Positions 45,327 through 54,571 of a stretch of 64,000 bases of DNA are shown piece after piece (the stretch's first letter is position 1; every line of letters starts with the position of its first letter). Made by a program: the position numbers and the translations under genes. Below the pieces are notes generated by a model. It saw nothing but the letters and a program-made list of their open reading frames with translations, searched no databases and was not told where the DNA came from. Source of the stretch: Granulicella aggregans (lineage in GTDB: Bacteria > Acidobacteriota > Terriglobia > Terriglobales > Acidobacteriaceae); assembly GCF_014203275.1 (NCBI RefSeq), contig NZ_JACHIP010000009.1, positions 54,154-118,153 of the forward strand. Direction: 5' to 3'.

Positions 45327-45719
45327 TTATTCTGGCGGAAGAAACATGGCATTGCCACTCGCTGTGTTCTCGGCCGGTACCTCTTCCTGCATGACATCCC
45401 AATGTTCGACGAGCTTTCCGTCGACGATTCGGAAGATATCGACAGCAATCAGAGGTTTGGCTGCCCAACCGGTGTACCGGCCGTGAATTGCGACGAACTC
45501 GCCTTCAGCAATGACCATGCCCATTTCGTATTTGAATTCGGCCGGCAGAGCGCGAATCAGGTCAGGAATGGCTTTGCTGCCATTCGGAATGGCAGGGTTG
45601 TGTTGCTTATAGGCGACATCGAAGAGCTCTTCAGGCACACTGGTGTCCCGTTTGATAAAGACACCTGTGATCGCCTCAATAGCAATGGCCTTATTCCTAG
45701 CGGTATTCTCGTTACTCAT
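45327..45719 (-). CDS. SnoaL/NTF2-like protein
   Basis: 130 residues with the SnoaL-like fold: EAITGVFIKRDTSVPEELFD, YKQHNPAIPNG, DLIRALPAEFKYEMG and the closing KLVEHWDVMQEEVP. Paralog of the protein at 10011-10409. The short gap to the downstream transporter gene suggests co-transcription, perhaps to modify or bind the exported compound. Confidence 0.75.
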   Translation of the reverse strand: MSNENTARNKAIAIEAITGVFIKRDTSVPEELFDVAYKQHNPAIPNGSKAIPDLIRALPAEFKYEMGMVIAEGEFVAIHGRYTGWAAKPLIAVDIFRIVDGKLVEHWDVMQEEVPAENTASGNAMFLPPE

Positions 45720-45769
45720 CAGGTCTCGATTCCTCCAGCATAAGGCAAGATTTTCCAGTCAATTCAGAT

Positions 45770-46450
45770 TCATGGTCGAGCGTAGTTCATCGTCCAGATC
45801 GCTTTGTCGCCCGCGTGATACTCATTACCTTCCCACGGACTCCCGCAGACGTGGAGGTAAGAGTAGGGCGTTCCTGCAAACATCACCCAGGCTCCCTTAT
45901 CCCGAACCGTAGTGGGAAGTCCATTCGCTTGAGCATCGAAAGGCCAGGTAATCATCCAGTGTGGGCCAATGGGTATAGCCGGGCCAGTCTTGTCCGTTGC
46001 ATCTGTATTGCTCCGCTGGGTCGCGCCACACAGCATGTAGATCATGCCGGGAGCGGCATTGCCCGGCTTCGGCTTGCCCTGCATAGCATCCATCATCCAC
46101 TGCATACCGAGCGGATTCATGCACATCGGCGGCGAACCGATTCGGTTCTCATCCCCGGCGACGCACACCCACTCGTTCGATCCTTGAACCAGAACCTTCA
46201 TGACCCCTCCTGGTCCAAGTTCGGCCACGGTCGCATTCTTCGTCACTTGCTCCGGCCCTGAGAGCCGCGCTCTGGTGATCCTCGGATCCTCTGCTTGGTC
46301 CTGCATATCAGTGCCCCTTTCCGCTTTGTTGAGGGTGTGTTCCAACGCCGCAACGCGTCCGACTGAAGCGGCTGAACTTTCACTAGAATTGGAAGCCAAC
46401 GAAGCCGCAGTGGCAATCGTCCCGGCGATGAATGTTCTACGAGTCGTCAT
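45770..46450 (-). CDS. Exported protein of unknown function (Tat-type signal)
   Basis: 226 residues with an N-terminal TTRRTFIAGTIATAASLASN signal, Tat-like. The mature part has VLVQGSNEWVCVAGDENRIG, PPMCMNPLGMQWMMDAMQGK, GMIYMLCGATQ and a C-terminal YLHVCGSPWEGNEYH. Several conserved Cys, Met and Trp residues could bind a metal. A short remnant of a homolog lies at 62271-62380 next to the second NarL gene. No function is known. Confidence 0.65.
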   Translation of the reverse strand: MTTRRTFIAGTIATAASLASNSSESSAASVGRVAALEHTLNKAERGTDMQDQAEDPRITRARLSGPEQVTKNATVAELGPGGVMKVLVQGSNEWVCVAGDENRIGSPPMCMNPLGMQWMMDAMQGKPKPGNAAPGMIYMLCGATQRSNTDATDKTGPAIPIGPHWMITWPFDAQANGLPTTVRDKGAWVMFAGTPYSYLHVCGSPWEGNEYHAGDKAIWTMNYARP

Positions 46451-46561
46451 ATTAGAAGCCTGCCCAAACCGGCAATCTCACTGTTTGCTTTGGACGACGA
46501 CGTGCCGCGAGAGAAGGCTTTGATGGCTCTTCCTCGCGCCGTTTGCAGACCGTCAAAGAAG

Positions 46562-47629
46562 TCAGCCCTTGATGAAGGCAAGTAGATCAACGTTGACCTG
46601 ATCGGCGAACGTGGTGCAAAGCCCATGCGGCTGACCGGGGTAAATCTTCAGCGTGGAGTTCTTAACCAACTTCGCGGTGAGAGGCGAAGAAATCTGCAAA
46701 GGAACGATTTGATCGTCGTCGCCCTGCAGGATCAGTGTTGGGATTGTGATCTTCTTGAGATCCTCCCGAAAATCCGTCTCGGAGAATGCCTTGATTGAGT
46801 CCAGTTCACCTTTCACAGAACCCAACATTCCCTGAAGCCAGAAGGAATTTTTGATGCCTTCCGAAACCTTCGCGTCCGGTCGGTCATAACCATAGAACGG
46901 AACGGAAAGACCACGGAAGAACTCGGCCCGATTGTTCACAACGCCTTGTCGCAGTCCGTCAAATACCGACATCGGGGCTCCGGGATGATCGGGAGTTTCG
47001 AGCATAAACGGCGTCACAGCTGAGATGAGGACTGCTTTCGATACGCGCTTGCTTCCATGCCGGCCAAGGTACCGGGCAACTTCGCCCCCGCCGGTCGAAT
47101 GGCCGACCAGAATAGCGTCCTTCAAATCCAATTTCTCGATCAGCTCCGAAAGATCGTCGGCATAAGTATCCATATCATTCCCGTTCCAAGATTGACCGGA
47201 ACGGCCGTGGCCCCGACGATCGTGAGCGACGACCCGATACCCTCGCTCGCCGAAGAAGAGCATCTGCGCATCCCAGGCATCTGCCGTTAGCGGCCAACCA
47301 TGTGAGAAGACAATGGGCTGACCGGTGCCCCAGTCTTTGTAGTAGATGGATGTTCCGTCTTTGACTTTGAGCGTGTCCAATGAATCCTCTCCGGAGTGTG
47401 GCCTTGAAGGAGAGTCCCCCGTGCCGTGTTGTGAAGCGAAAGACTTATGCGGAAGCGCGAATGATGTAGCCATCGCAGCGCCCCCGATCAGGATAGTTCT
47501 GCGTGAAAACTGGCTTTGAACATCAACGTGCTGAACGCGATCTTCACCCTCTTCTTGCAAAGTTTTCTCAAGGTTTGACAAGTCGTTCTCCTGCGATTCG
47601 GCGCGTTGGATATTGATGTCGACGATCAA
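46562..47629 (-). CDS. Exported alpha/beta hydrolase, non-haem chloroperoxidase-like
   Basis: 355 residues from a TTG start. A twin-Arg-like signal (SRRTILIGGAAMATSFALP) lies unusually far in, near residue 40, so the true start may be later, but no good alternative codon is visible. The core carries FSHGWPLTADAWDAQM, DRRGHGRS, the nucleophile elbow VGHSTGGGEVARYLGRH, the acid in LQGDDDQIVP and the histidine in PGQPHGLC, all typical of aryl esterase/perhydrolase-like chloroperoxidases. Divergent from the hydrolase at 47980. Confidence 0.8.
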   Translation of the reverse strand: MIVDINIQRAESQENDLSNLEKTLQEEGEDRVQHVDVQSQFSRRTILIGGAAMATSFALPHKSFASQHGTGDSPSRPHSGEDSLDTLKVKDGTSIYYKDWGTGQPIVFSHGWPLTADAWDAQMLFFGERGYRVVAHDRRGHGRSGQSWNGNDMDTYADDLSELIEKLDLKDAILVGHSTGGGEVARYLGRHGSKRVSKAVLISAVTPFMLETPDHPGAPMSVFDGLRQGVVNNRAEFFRGLSVPFYGYDRPDAKVSEGIKNSFWLQGMLGSVKGELDSIKAFSETDFREDLKKITIPTLILQGDDDQIVPLQISSPLTAKLVKNSTLKIYPGQPHGLCTTFADQVNVDLLAFIKG

Positions 47630-47749
47630 TAGTCGTGATAATTGAGCATGGCCCGTTGCGGAACGCTTTAAGGTGCTTCACCCCAGATGACGGCTTCTAA
47701 CTGATCTCCAACCTACCGGAAGAGCAAGCGATCCTCTTTCTGATCGCAA

Positions 47750-47769
47750 CTGTATTTTGACGAATACAG
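47750..47769. promoter_or_regulatory. Inverted repeat in a divergent promoter region
   Basis: CTGTATT (47750-47756) and AATACAG (47763-47769) are exact complements separated by six bases. The site is in the 350-base region between two divergently transcribed hydrolase genes, so it may be an operator; the rest of the region has no recognised gene. Confidence 0.45.
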
Positions 47770-47979
47770 CTTCGATGTTTCGGCGAGATCCCCACTCTCG
47801 ACCTCCCGCGCAAGTGCGGCTGGAGAAGTGTGGATTAGTCCTTTCTTTCGACAAAACCCAGTCACTTTGGCAAAGAGAGATCATGCGATTCGGCTCTATG
47901 GTCACTACAGACATGGCTGTGGCCGTCACCAGCCGGGATGAGCCTCACCAGAAACCAAGAAAGCAGTCAGGAGATTGTT

Positions 47980-48855
47980 ATGAGTGTAAAAAGCCAAGAA
48001 ACAGTCCAGGACGCAGATGACCTGAAAATATTCTTTCGGTCCTGGCGTCCTGAAACGAAAGCCCGCGCCACCGTAGTCATCGTGCCTGGATTCAACGCTC
48101 ATAGCGGATACTACGAAGAGGTAGCCGAGCACCTCGTTGCCGACCGCTTATCCGTGTATGCGGTAGATCTTCGTGGCAGAGGTAACTCGGAAGGCGAACG
48201 CTTCTTTGTCGAATCGTTCGATGACTACGTGAGTGACGTTGAGGCCGTCATGGAGATCGTGAAAACCCGCGAAGCGGCTTTTCCGATGTTCATGCTCGGT
48301 CACAGCGCCGGCGGTGTCGTCGCGTGCCTTTACACACTCGATCACCCAGCGGATCTGACGGGGCTTATCTGCGAGAGCTTTGCCCATGAATTACCCGCTC
48401 CCGACTTCGTCCTGTCAGTCTTCAAGGGACTGAGTCACCTCGCCCCCCACGCACACATCCTTCATCTTCCGAATGAGCGATTCTCAAGGGATCCTGTTGC
48501 TGTAGAAGCGATGAACAGCGATCCGCTGATCGAGAAGGAGACTCAGCCTACACAGACCATGGCCGCGATGGTTCGGGCGGACGAACGCCTTAAGCAGGAC
48601 TTTCCCCAGATCACATTGCCTGTTCTTATTCTTCACGGAACAGAAGATAAGAACACACGGCCAAGTGGTAGCAAGCACTTCTACGACAATGCTGGCTCTT
48701 CCGACAAGACGCTGAAGTTCTATGAGGGCGGATTCCACGACCTTCTCAACGATGTAGATAAGGATGTGGTTCTGGCCGACATCGTCGCCTGGATCAACGG
48801 TCATCTGGTTGCGACCTCACACATTCCCGAAGAGCTCCCCGCACTTGCGCGTTGA
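47980..48855 (+). CDS. Alpha/beta hydrolase, monoacylglycerol lipase-like
   Basis: 291 residues from the ATG at 47980 (CAGGAG upstream). It has VVIVPGFNAHSGYYEEVAEH, AVDLRGRGNSEGERFF, the nucleophile elbow MLGHSAGGVVACL, an acid in LILHGTEDKNTRPSGS and the histidine in YEGGFHDLLND. These match lysophospholipase/monoacylglycerol lipase-type hydrolases. Cytoplasmic; no signal peptide. Followed by a strong hairpin terminator. Confidence 0.85.
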   Translation: MSVKSQETVQDADDLKIFFRSWRPETKARATVVIVPGFNAHSGYYEEVAEHLVADRLSVYAVDLRGRGNSEGERFFVESFDDYVSDVEAVMEIVKTREAAFPMFMLGHSAGGVVACLYTLDHPADLTGLICESFAHELPAPDFVLSVFKGLSHLAPHAHILHLPNERFSRDPVAVEAMNSDPLIEKETQPTQTMAAMVRADERLKQDFPQITLPVLILHGTEDKNTRPSGSKHFYDNAGSSDKTLKFYEGGFHDLLNDVDKDVVLADIVAWINGHLVATSHIPEELPALAR

Positions 48856-48888
48856 TATCTTGTGAGCAACTTATGTGCCCCCTTTCCT

Positions 48889-48930
48889 CTGCCGCGCTGC
48901 GTTTTCGCCGCGCGGCAGCTTTATCTTTGT
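48889..48930 (+). terminator. Intrinsic terminator after the lipase-like gene
   Basis: CTGCCGCG (48889-48896) pairs with CGCGGCAG (48911-48918), with additional pairing inside the loop, followed by CTTTATCTTT. It lies 33 bases after the stop codon. Confidence 0.7.
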
Positions 48931-49052
48931 CCCTTGGGTCAGAGCGATGAAGCCCCAGGACCGACCTTCTGCCCGCACAGGCAGGAGATCCCTTGATCAT
49001 CAGCACTTCTCTGCGATGAAGCGCGACGAGATCAAAGGAAAGGAAGATTTTT

Positions 49053-50444
49053 ATGGCTGTGGAAAACTACGAGAACGTCGTAATCGGCAGCGGCGAGGGT
49101 GGCAAGTACCTCGCTTGGCATCTGTCACAGTCTGGACAGCAAGTCGCTGTAATCGAGCGGCGGTGGATCGGGGGCTCCTGCCCGAATGTAAACTGCCTCC
49201 CGAGTAAGAATGAAATTTGGAGTGCCAAGGTGGCGTACCTCTCGCAGCACGCAAGGACCTTTGGTGTGGCTCCCACCAGACCCCCATCTGATATGGAGGC
49301 AGTTCAAGAGCGCAAGCGAAGAATGGTGCAGGGCCTAATCGCTACGAATTTGGACCGCTACAAGGGTAGTGGAACTGAGCTTGTGATGGGTGAGGCGAAG
49401 TTTATTGGTCCGAAGACGCTTGAAATCCAACTGAACGACGGTGGAACTCGAACCCTGAGGGCGGAGCGGATCTTCCTCAACCTGGGAACCCACGCCTCTA
49501 TACCACCGGTGCCCGGCCTCGCGGAGGCAGGGCCGTTAACGAATATCGAAATTCTTCAACTCGATCGTCTCCCAGAGCACCTTATCGTCTTGGGGGGAGG
49601 GTATGTCGGGCTCGAGTTTGCTCAGGCGTTTGGTCGTTTCGGTAGCCGAGTAACGATCCTGCATCGCGGGTCGCAACTCTTAGCGAACCAAGACGCTGAT
49701 ATCGCTGGCTCTCTACTTGAAACCTTCCTTAAGGAGGGAATCGACGTGATCGCCGTCTCCGAGACTGTGAGTGTGCGGGGGAGATCGGGTTCAAGCGTGA
49801 GCTTGCTCGTGAGAACCGATGCAGGCGAAATCACGGTTGCAGGAAGCGATATCCTCGTCGCAACCGGACGAGTGCCGAACACCTCTTCGATAGGGCTAGA
49901 CGTCGCGGGTGTTCACCTAAATGAACAGGGATATATAAAGGTGAATGATCGCCTTCTGACAACTGCCACCGGGATATGGGCGATCGGTGAATGCGCAGGA
50001 AGTCCGCAGTTTACCCATATTTCCTATGACGATTTCCGTGTGATCCGTGACAATCTCGCTGGCATCGATCGGACGACGGCCGGCCGTCTGGTCCCCTCCT
50101 GTCTCTTCACCGATCCGCCGGTCTCGCAGGTCGGTTTGACCGAAGACGATGCTCGCCGTCGTGGAATACCCGTTCGCGTAACCAAGTTACCCATGGCTGC
50201 AGTGCTGAGAACCCGGACCCTCGATGAGAGTCATGGGTTCATGAAGGCCCTGCTTGAAGTAGGAGGGGACCGCATCCTGGGCTTCTCCATGATTGGACCG
50301 GAAGCGGGGGAGGTCATGGCCATCGTGCAAGTAGCGATGCTGGCCGGGCTTCCTTATCAGACTCTGCGCGACGCCACGTTTACACACCCGACCATGGCCG
50401 AGGGCCTCGTCTTTCTCTTTTCAAAAGTGGAGCTACAACGTTGA
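49053..50444 (+). CDS. FAD-dependent pyridine nucleotide-disulfide oxidoreductase, mercuric reductase-like
   Basis: 463 residues. The FAD loop VVIGSGEGGKYLAWHL is near 9, the redox-active disulfide C43/C48 in GGSCPNVNCLPSKNE, the NAD(P) loop IVLGGGYVGLEFAQAFGRFG near 170, a second FAD motif WAIGECAGSPQF near 310, and the C-terminal HPTMAE with the catalytic histidine. It lacks the N-terminal HMA domain and C-terminal CC of true MerA, so it is a MerA/lipoamide-dehydrogenase-like reductase of unknown substrate. The ATG follows GGAAGA. Confidence 0.85.
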   Translation: MAVENYENVVIGSGEGGKYLAWHLSQSGQQVAVIERRWIGGSCPNVNCLPSKNEIWSAKVAYLSQHARTFGVAPTRPPSDMEAVQERKRRMVQGLIATNLDRYKGSGTELVMGEAKFIGPKTLEIQLNDGGTRTLRAERIFLNLGTHASIPPVPGLAEAGPLTNIEILQLDRLPEHLIVLGGGYVGLEFAQAFGRFGSRVTILHRGSQLLANQDADIAGSLLETFLKEGIDVIAVSETVSVRGRSGSSVSLLVRTDAGEITVAGSDILVATGRVPNTSSIGLDVAGVHLNEQGYIKVNDRLLTTATGIWAIGECAGSPQFTHISYDDFRVIRDNLAGIDRTTAGRLVPSCLFTDPPVSQVGLTEDDARRRGIPVRVTKLPMAAVLRTRTLDESHGFMKALLEVGGDRILGFSMIGPEAGEVMAIVQVAMLAGLPYQTLRDATFTHPTMAEGLVFLFSKVELQR

Positions 50445-50493
50445 CGATTAGGTAGAGCTCCACAACGTTCTGCGGACATGGGAGAGGCATGCT

Positions 50494-51030
50494 ATGGCAA
50501 CACACGGAATCGGCGCGAAGCTAAGTAATCGAGAGTTTTTCATCAAACGTTGGCAGCAAGAACATTCTGCCTTTGCGAATGTAATCGCGGCTTTGCCAAT
50601 CGATCATCTGGAATTCCGGCCACACCCTCTTTCGCGTTCGGCGGCAGAGCTAGTTGCGCTGCTCATCGCAGCTCAGCGGAGCTGCATTCAACTCTGTGAG
50701 AACAAGAACAGCTCTTACACCGGGATGCACTGGCAAGAGCCCACCACGTTGGATGATCGAGTTAACATTGTGGCTACCTATGAGCGAGACCACAACGAAT
50801 TGAGGATTCAGCTTGCTGCCTTGGACGATGAGAGTTGGAATCATCAAGCTTGGTTGATTCAGGGCAAGGAAGAAATACTACTCAGAGATACATTGGGAGG
50901 TCTTCTATGGATCGCGCTCTTCGACACGATTCATCATCGCGGCCAGTTGACCACCTACATCCGTCCTATGGGCGGTAAGGTCCCGAGCATCTATGGCCCG
51001 TCGGCCGACGACCAAAGGGAATGGCACTAA
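50494..51030 (+). CDS. DinB-family protein
   Basis: 178 residues with the DinB four-helix bundle signature: a His in HLEFRPHPLSRSAAELVAL near 45, and a HHRGQLTTYIRPMGG motif near 147 that supplies two metal-binding histidines. DinB-like proteins are metal-dependent and include thiol transferases and damage-inducible proteins of unknown role. It follows the flavoprotein by 49 bases on the same strand. Confidence 0.75.
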   Translation: MATHGIGAKLSNREFFIKRWQQEHSAFANVIAALPIDHLEFRPHPLSRSAAELVALLIAAQRSCIQLCENKNSSYTGMHWQEPTTLDDRVNIVATYERDHNELRIQLAALDDESWNHQAWLIQGKEEILLRDTLGGLLWIALFDTIHHRGQLTTYIRPMGGKVPSIYGPSADDQREWH

Positions 51031-51126
51031 TGCCACGGACGAGAGTTCCGGTCCTAACGTCCTCACCGTCGATGGACGTCGTTCCTAGCCGAGCGCGCGA
51101 TACCAAGCGAAGATGGGGGCTCGCCC

Positions 51127-52769
51127 ATGTCGACTGAAGGCAACGAAAGCCATTCACTACTGTTTCCCCGCTTGGACGCTCGAAGTCTGCAAATGCTTCA
51201 AAGCAGGGGTACGGTGAGAAAGACAGCGGCAGCTGAGATATTGTTCAACCGGGAGACTTTGCAGCATGGGCTTTTTGTGGTCCTGAGCGGCAGTATTGAA
51301 CTCGTCGGCGTTTCAAACGGGTATGAATCGGTCATCAGCGTGCTTGGACAGGGTGAGTTCACGGGCGAGTTGACTCAGCTCTCTGGTCGTCGGAGTCTTG
51401 TCTCTTGTCGAGTCTCGACAGCCGGCGAAGTGCTTGAAGTGGATCGCGCATCGTTGCATCACATCATGCGGACGGATGCCGTCGTTGGCAATCTGCTGCT
51501 GAATGCGTTTGTGCAACGAAGAATCTATCTCATTGCGAATGCCGTGGGCGACGCAGTCTTAATCGGCTCAACTCATTCCAGTGACACCTTACGCTTGCGG
51601 TCGTTTTTGGTACGAAACGGACATCCCTATACCTATCTGGACATCGATGAAGATCCCGATATACAAAGCGTTCTCGATCAGTTTGGTATCGAATTGGCCG
51701 ACATTCCGGTTCTGATCTGCAGAGGAGACGTGGTTCTGCGTGCTCCTAGCAACGCGGAGGCAGCCGTCTGTTTCGACTTGAATGCCGGATTGGACCAAAC
51801 GGATGTGTTCGATGTGGTCATCGTTGGAGCTGGACCATCTGGATTGGCGGCCGCAGTCTATGGAGCATCCGAAGGACTCAACGCGCTAGTTGTTGAAAGC
51901 AATGCTCCTGGTGGACAGGCCGGGTCGAGTTCACGCATCGAAAACTATCTAGGTTTCCCTTTGGGATTTCGGGACAGGAGTTGGCGGACGCCGCCTACAT
52001 TCAAGCGGAGAAGTTTGGCGCGAGATTGTCCATTGCTCGAAGCGCCTGTACGCTGCAATGCGAGCAGCATCCTTATCGGATCAAACTCGACGACGGAAGT
52101 GTGATCCAGACCCGAACTGTGGTTGTTGCTACCGGATCTCGGTACCGTCGCTTGGACATCCCTGATGCCGCTCGCTTTGATGGCAACGGAGTCTACTACG
52201 GGGCGACACAACTTGAGGCACCGCTGTGTCAGGACGAACCTGTCGTGATCGTAGGAGGCGGAAATTCTGCGGGACAAGCCGCGATCTTCCTTTCGAGTTT
52301 CGCAACCAAAGTCTACCTGCTTGTTCGTGGGCCAAATCTCAAGACCAACATGTCCAAATACCTGATCTCAAGAATTGAGGCTTCGCCAACGATCATCCTG
52401 AAGACGCGCACGACTGTAGTGGCTCTGGAAGGTGGAGACAGGTTGGAGGGTATTCGTTGCATGGATCATTTGACAGGCGAATCGGAAGACCATGAGGTCC
52501 GACGCCTGTTCATGATGGCTGGGGCCGACCCTAACACAAGCTGGGTGAGCGGTTGCCTTTCCTTGGACACCAAGGGATTCATAAAGACGGGTACGAGCGT
52601 GCTTGCAGACTCGAGTCTTCAGCGCGCTCCCTATCCCCTAGAGGCAAATGTGCCAGGAGTGTTCGCTGTAGGAGACGTGAGGGCTGAAAGCGTAAAGAGA
52701 GTAGCGTCGGCTGTTGGAGAAGGTTCCATGTGTATTCAGTTCGTTCATCGTGCATTAGCGAATCAATGA
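51127..52769 (+). pseudogene. cNMP-binding/glutaredoxin-like/thioredoxin reductase-like protein, frameshifted
   Basis: Domain order: a cyclic-nucleotide-binding domain (about 15-130, FVVLSGSIELVG, EFTGELTQLSGRRSLV), a glutaredoxin-like domain (about 140-215, RLRSFLVRNGHPYTYLDIDE) lacking CxxC, and a thioredoxin-reductase-like FAD/NAD domain (VVIVGAGPSGLAAAVYGASE, GGQAGSSSRIENYLGFP) also lacking the CATC redox centre. One G is missing in the GGG near 51964: frame 1 runs into wrong residues and ends at 52104, while the next frame restores ISGQELADAAYIQAEKFGAR to 52769. Restored length is about 547. Unfused orthologs suggest a redox-linked flavoprotein with a regulatory nucleotide domain. Confidence 0.75.
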
Positions 52770-52878
52770 TCGCAAACCCGCCAGCCAGAGAGCGATTTCT
52801 TTTGACAAACGCTGGCGACTTCCGCAAAGACCTACCCTCGAAGAGATCCTATCGTTGGAACCAGATTCCGGAGAAATC

Positions 52879-53421
52879 ATGACCTTCGTTGACACAATCA
52901 CTCTACGAAACGACGAGTTTGCCAAGGAACGGTATTCGACTGATCTGAAGATTATCCCCTCAGCGAAGACCATCATCATCGGGTGCCTCGATCCCAGGGT
53001 CGATCCGGTAGACGTCTTCGGGTTGAAGTCGGGCGAGGCGGCAATTTACAGAAATGTTGGGGGCAGGATCAATCCTGCCCTCGTCGAAGCCATGGTCTTG
53101 CTCCCGATCGTGACCAGAGCCGCAGGCCAAGAGATGGGCTTAGGGTGGGACCTCATCATTCTCCACCATACCGAGTGCGGCATCATCGGCTGTTATAAAC
53201 ACGCGCCTGATCTGCTCGCAATCCATCTGGGTGTTAGCAGGTCCCAACTCGATCTGATGGCGATCGCCGACCCACGCAAAGCTGTTGCCATGGATGTTGA
53301 ATCCTATAGGAGCAACAAAGACATCCCTGGTGGATTCATGATCTCTGGGATTGTCTACGACGTTGCAACAGGGTTGATCGAAGTCGTCGTGCCTCCAAGC
53401 CGACTCCGCTTGGGTGCGTAG
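52879..53421 (+). CDS. Beta-class carbonic anhydrase
   Basis: 180 residues from the ATG at 52879 (GGAGAAATC upstream). Zinc ligands and active-site pair are visible: C36, D38 and R40 in IIGCLDPRVDP, H97 and C100 in ILHHTECGII. It interconverts CO2 and bicarbonate. It is shorter than plant-type enzymes and fits the bacterial beta-class. The neighbours do not suggest a carboxysome or carboxylation role; probably pH or CO2 homeostasis. Confidence 0.85.
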   Translation: MTFVDTITLRNDEFAKERYSTDLKIIPSAKTIIIGCLDPRVDPVDVFGLKSGEAAIYRNVGGRINPALVEAMVLLPIVTRAAGQEMGLGWDLIILHHTECGIIGCYKHAPDLLAIHLGVSRSQLDLMAIADPRKAVAMDVESYRSNKDIPGGFMISGIVYDVATGLIEVVVPPSRLRLGA

Positions 53422-53523
53422 GGTCAAGCTCGCGCCGATCGGATTTGACCTTTGCCCTCCTTCCAAACCCTAAATCAGCAATGCAACAGTGATTCTGATT
53501 CCCCAGATCGAGTGAGACGAGCC

Positions 53524-54435
53524 ATGAATTCTGATCTGGTAAGCAAGCGTAGTGCAGCATCTGACACGGACACAAAGCTGATCCTGGTTACCGGGGCAAC
53601 AGGCGACACTGGACGGCCAACGGTGAAGCTCCTATTGGAGAGAGGTCACCGAGTAAGAGCATTGGCGCGCAAACAAGATGGGCGCTCCAGAGCACTTCAG
53701 GAGCTTGGCGCCGAAGTCGTCTTTGGCGACATGTTGAAGATTGGCGACATTAGGGCGGCGCTGAAGGGTGTCAGGAGTGCCTATTTCGTCTATCCTCTGG
53801 CGCACGGACAAGTCGAGGCCTCGGTAATCTTTGCCAAGGCCGCGGAAGAAGAAGGACTGGAACTCGTCGTAAACATGTCTCATAAGCAGTCTCGGCCTTT
53901 CGCGAGAAGCCAAGCAACGATGGCTCATTGGCTTTCGGAGCAAGTCTTTGACTGGTCAGGAATACCCGTAACGCACCTCCGGATTACGTTCTTCGCCGAA
54001 TGGATACTTTACATCTCCGCCCTTATTCGCAAGGGGCGTTATGTAGTTCCGTTCGACGGCGACAGCCGCTTTGCGCCCATCGCCTCAAGCGATATTGCGC
54101 GGATCGTGGTCGGTCTACTTGAGAATCCAGCGAAACACGTCGGGCAGGCCCTATCCCTTCACGGGCCCGTTGAATATAGCCACGTCGAGCTTGCGGCGCT
54201 TATCGCGGGGGTTCTCGGAAAAGACGTTCGATTCGAACAGGTCTCTCCGCCCGAGTTCCTAGAGTTGCTTGGCATTCCGAACGACACCGCAAAGGGAGCG
54301 CACTTCGAGGCGGTGAAGATTGATCAGCAGGAGGGACTTCTCAGCGGAACCGACAGCCTAGGATCGGAGATTGCCGGCGGTCCACTCATGACGATGGAAG
54401 AGTTCGTTGCAAACCATCGTGCACAGCTGATGTGA
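53524..54435 (+). CDS. NmrA-family NAD(P)-binding oxidoreductase
   Basis: 303 residues with LILVTGATGDTGRPTVKLLL, AYFVYPLAHGQVEASVIFAK, HWLSEQVFDWSGIPVTHLRI and an APIASSDIARIVVGLL segment. It is the intact counterpart of the broken gene at 41230 and of the gene at 34156. Substrate unknown; NAD(P)H quinone/azo reductase-like. The ATG at 53524 is preferred over an upstream one at 53452 because the shared homology begins there. Confidence 0.85.
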   Translation: MNSDLVSKRSAASDTDTKLILVTGATGDTGRPTVKLLLERGHRVRALARKQDGRSRALQELGAEVVFGDMLKIGDIRAALKGVRSAYFVYPLAHGQVEASVIFAKAAEEEGLELVVNMSHKQSRPFARSQATMAHWLSEQVFDWSGIPVTHLRITFFAEWILYISALIRKGRYVVPFDGDSRFAPIASSDIARIVVGLLENPAKHVGQALSLHGPVEYSHVELAALIAGVLGKDVRFEQVSPPEFLELLGIPNDTAKGAHFEAVKIDQQEGLLSGTDSLGSEIAGGPLMTMEEFVANHRAQLM

Positions 54436-54571
54436 ACTGCGCGGATTCAGACGCATACCGCAGACCGCCAGCGCTCGAAAGGAGTGCCTTCTCGTTTTGC
54501 CCGATCCAGCAATCATGCGATAAGCAATCCACTTGTTCAAAGTCTTAATCGCATTTAGCGGAGACGTTCAT

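Noticed and set aside
50427..50463. Inverted repeat GTGGAGCT/AGCTCCAC at the end of the flavoprotein gene
   Set aside because: It overlaps the coding end and has a 21-base loop and no T run; a terminator role is not convincing.
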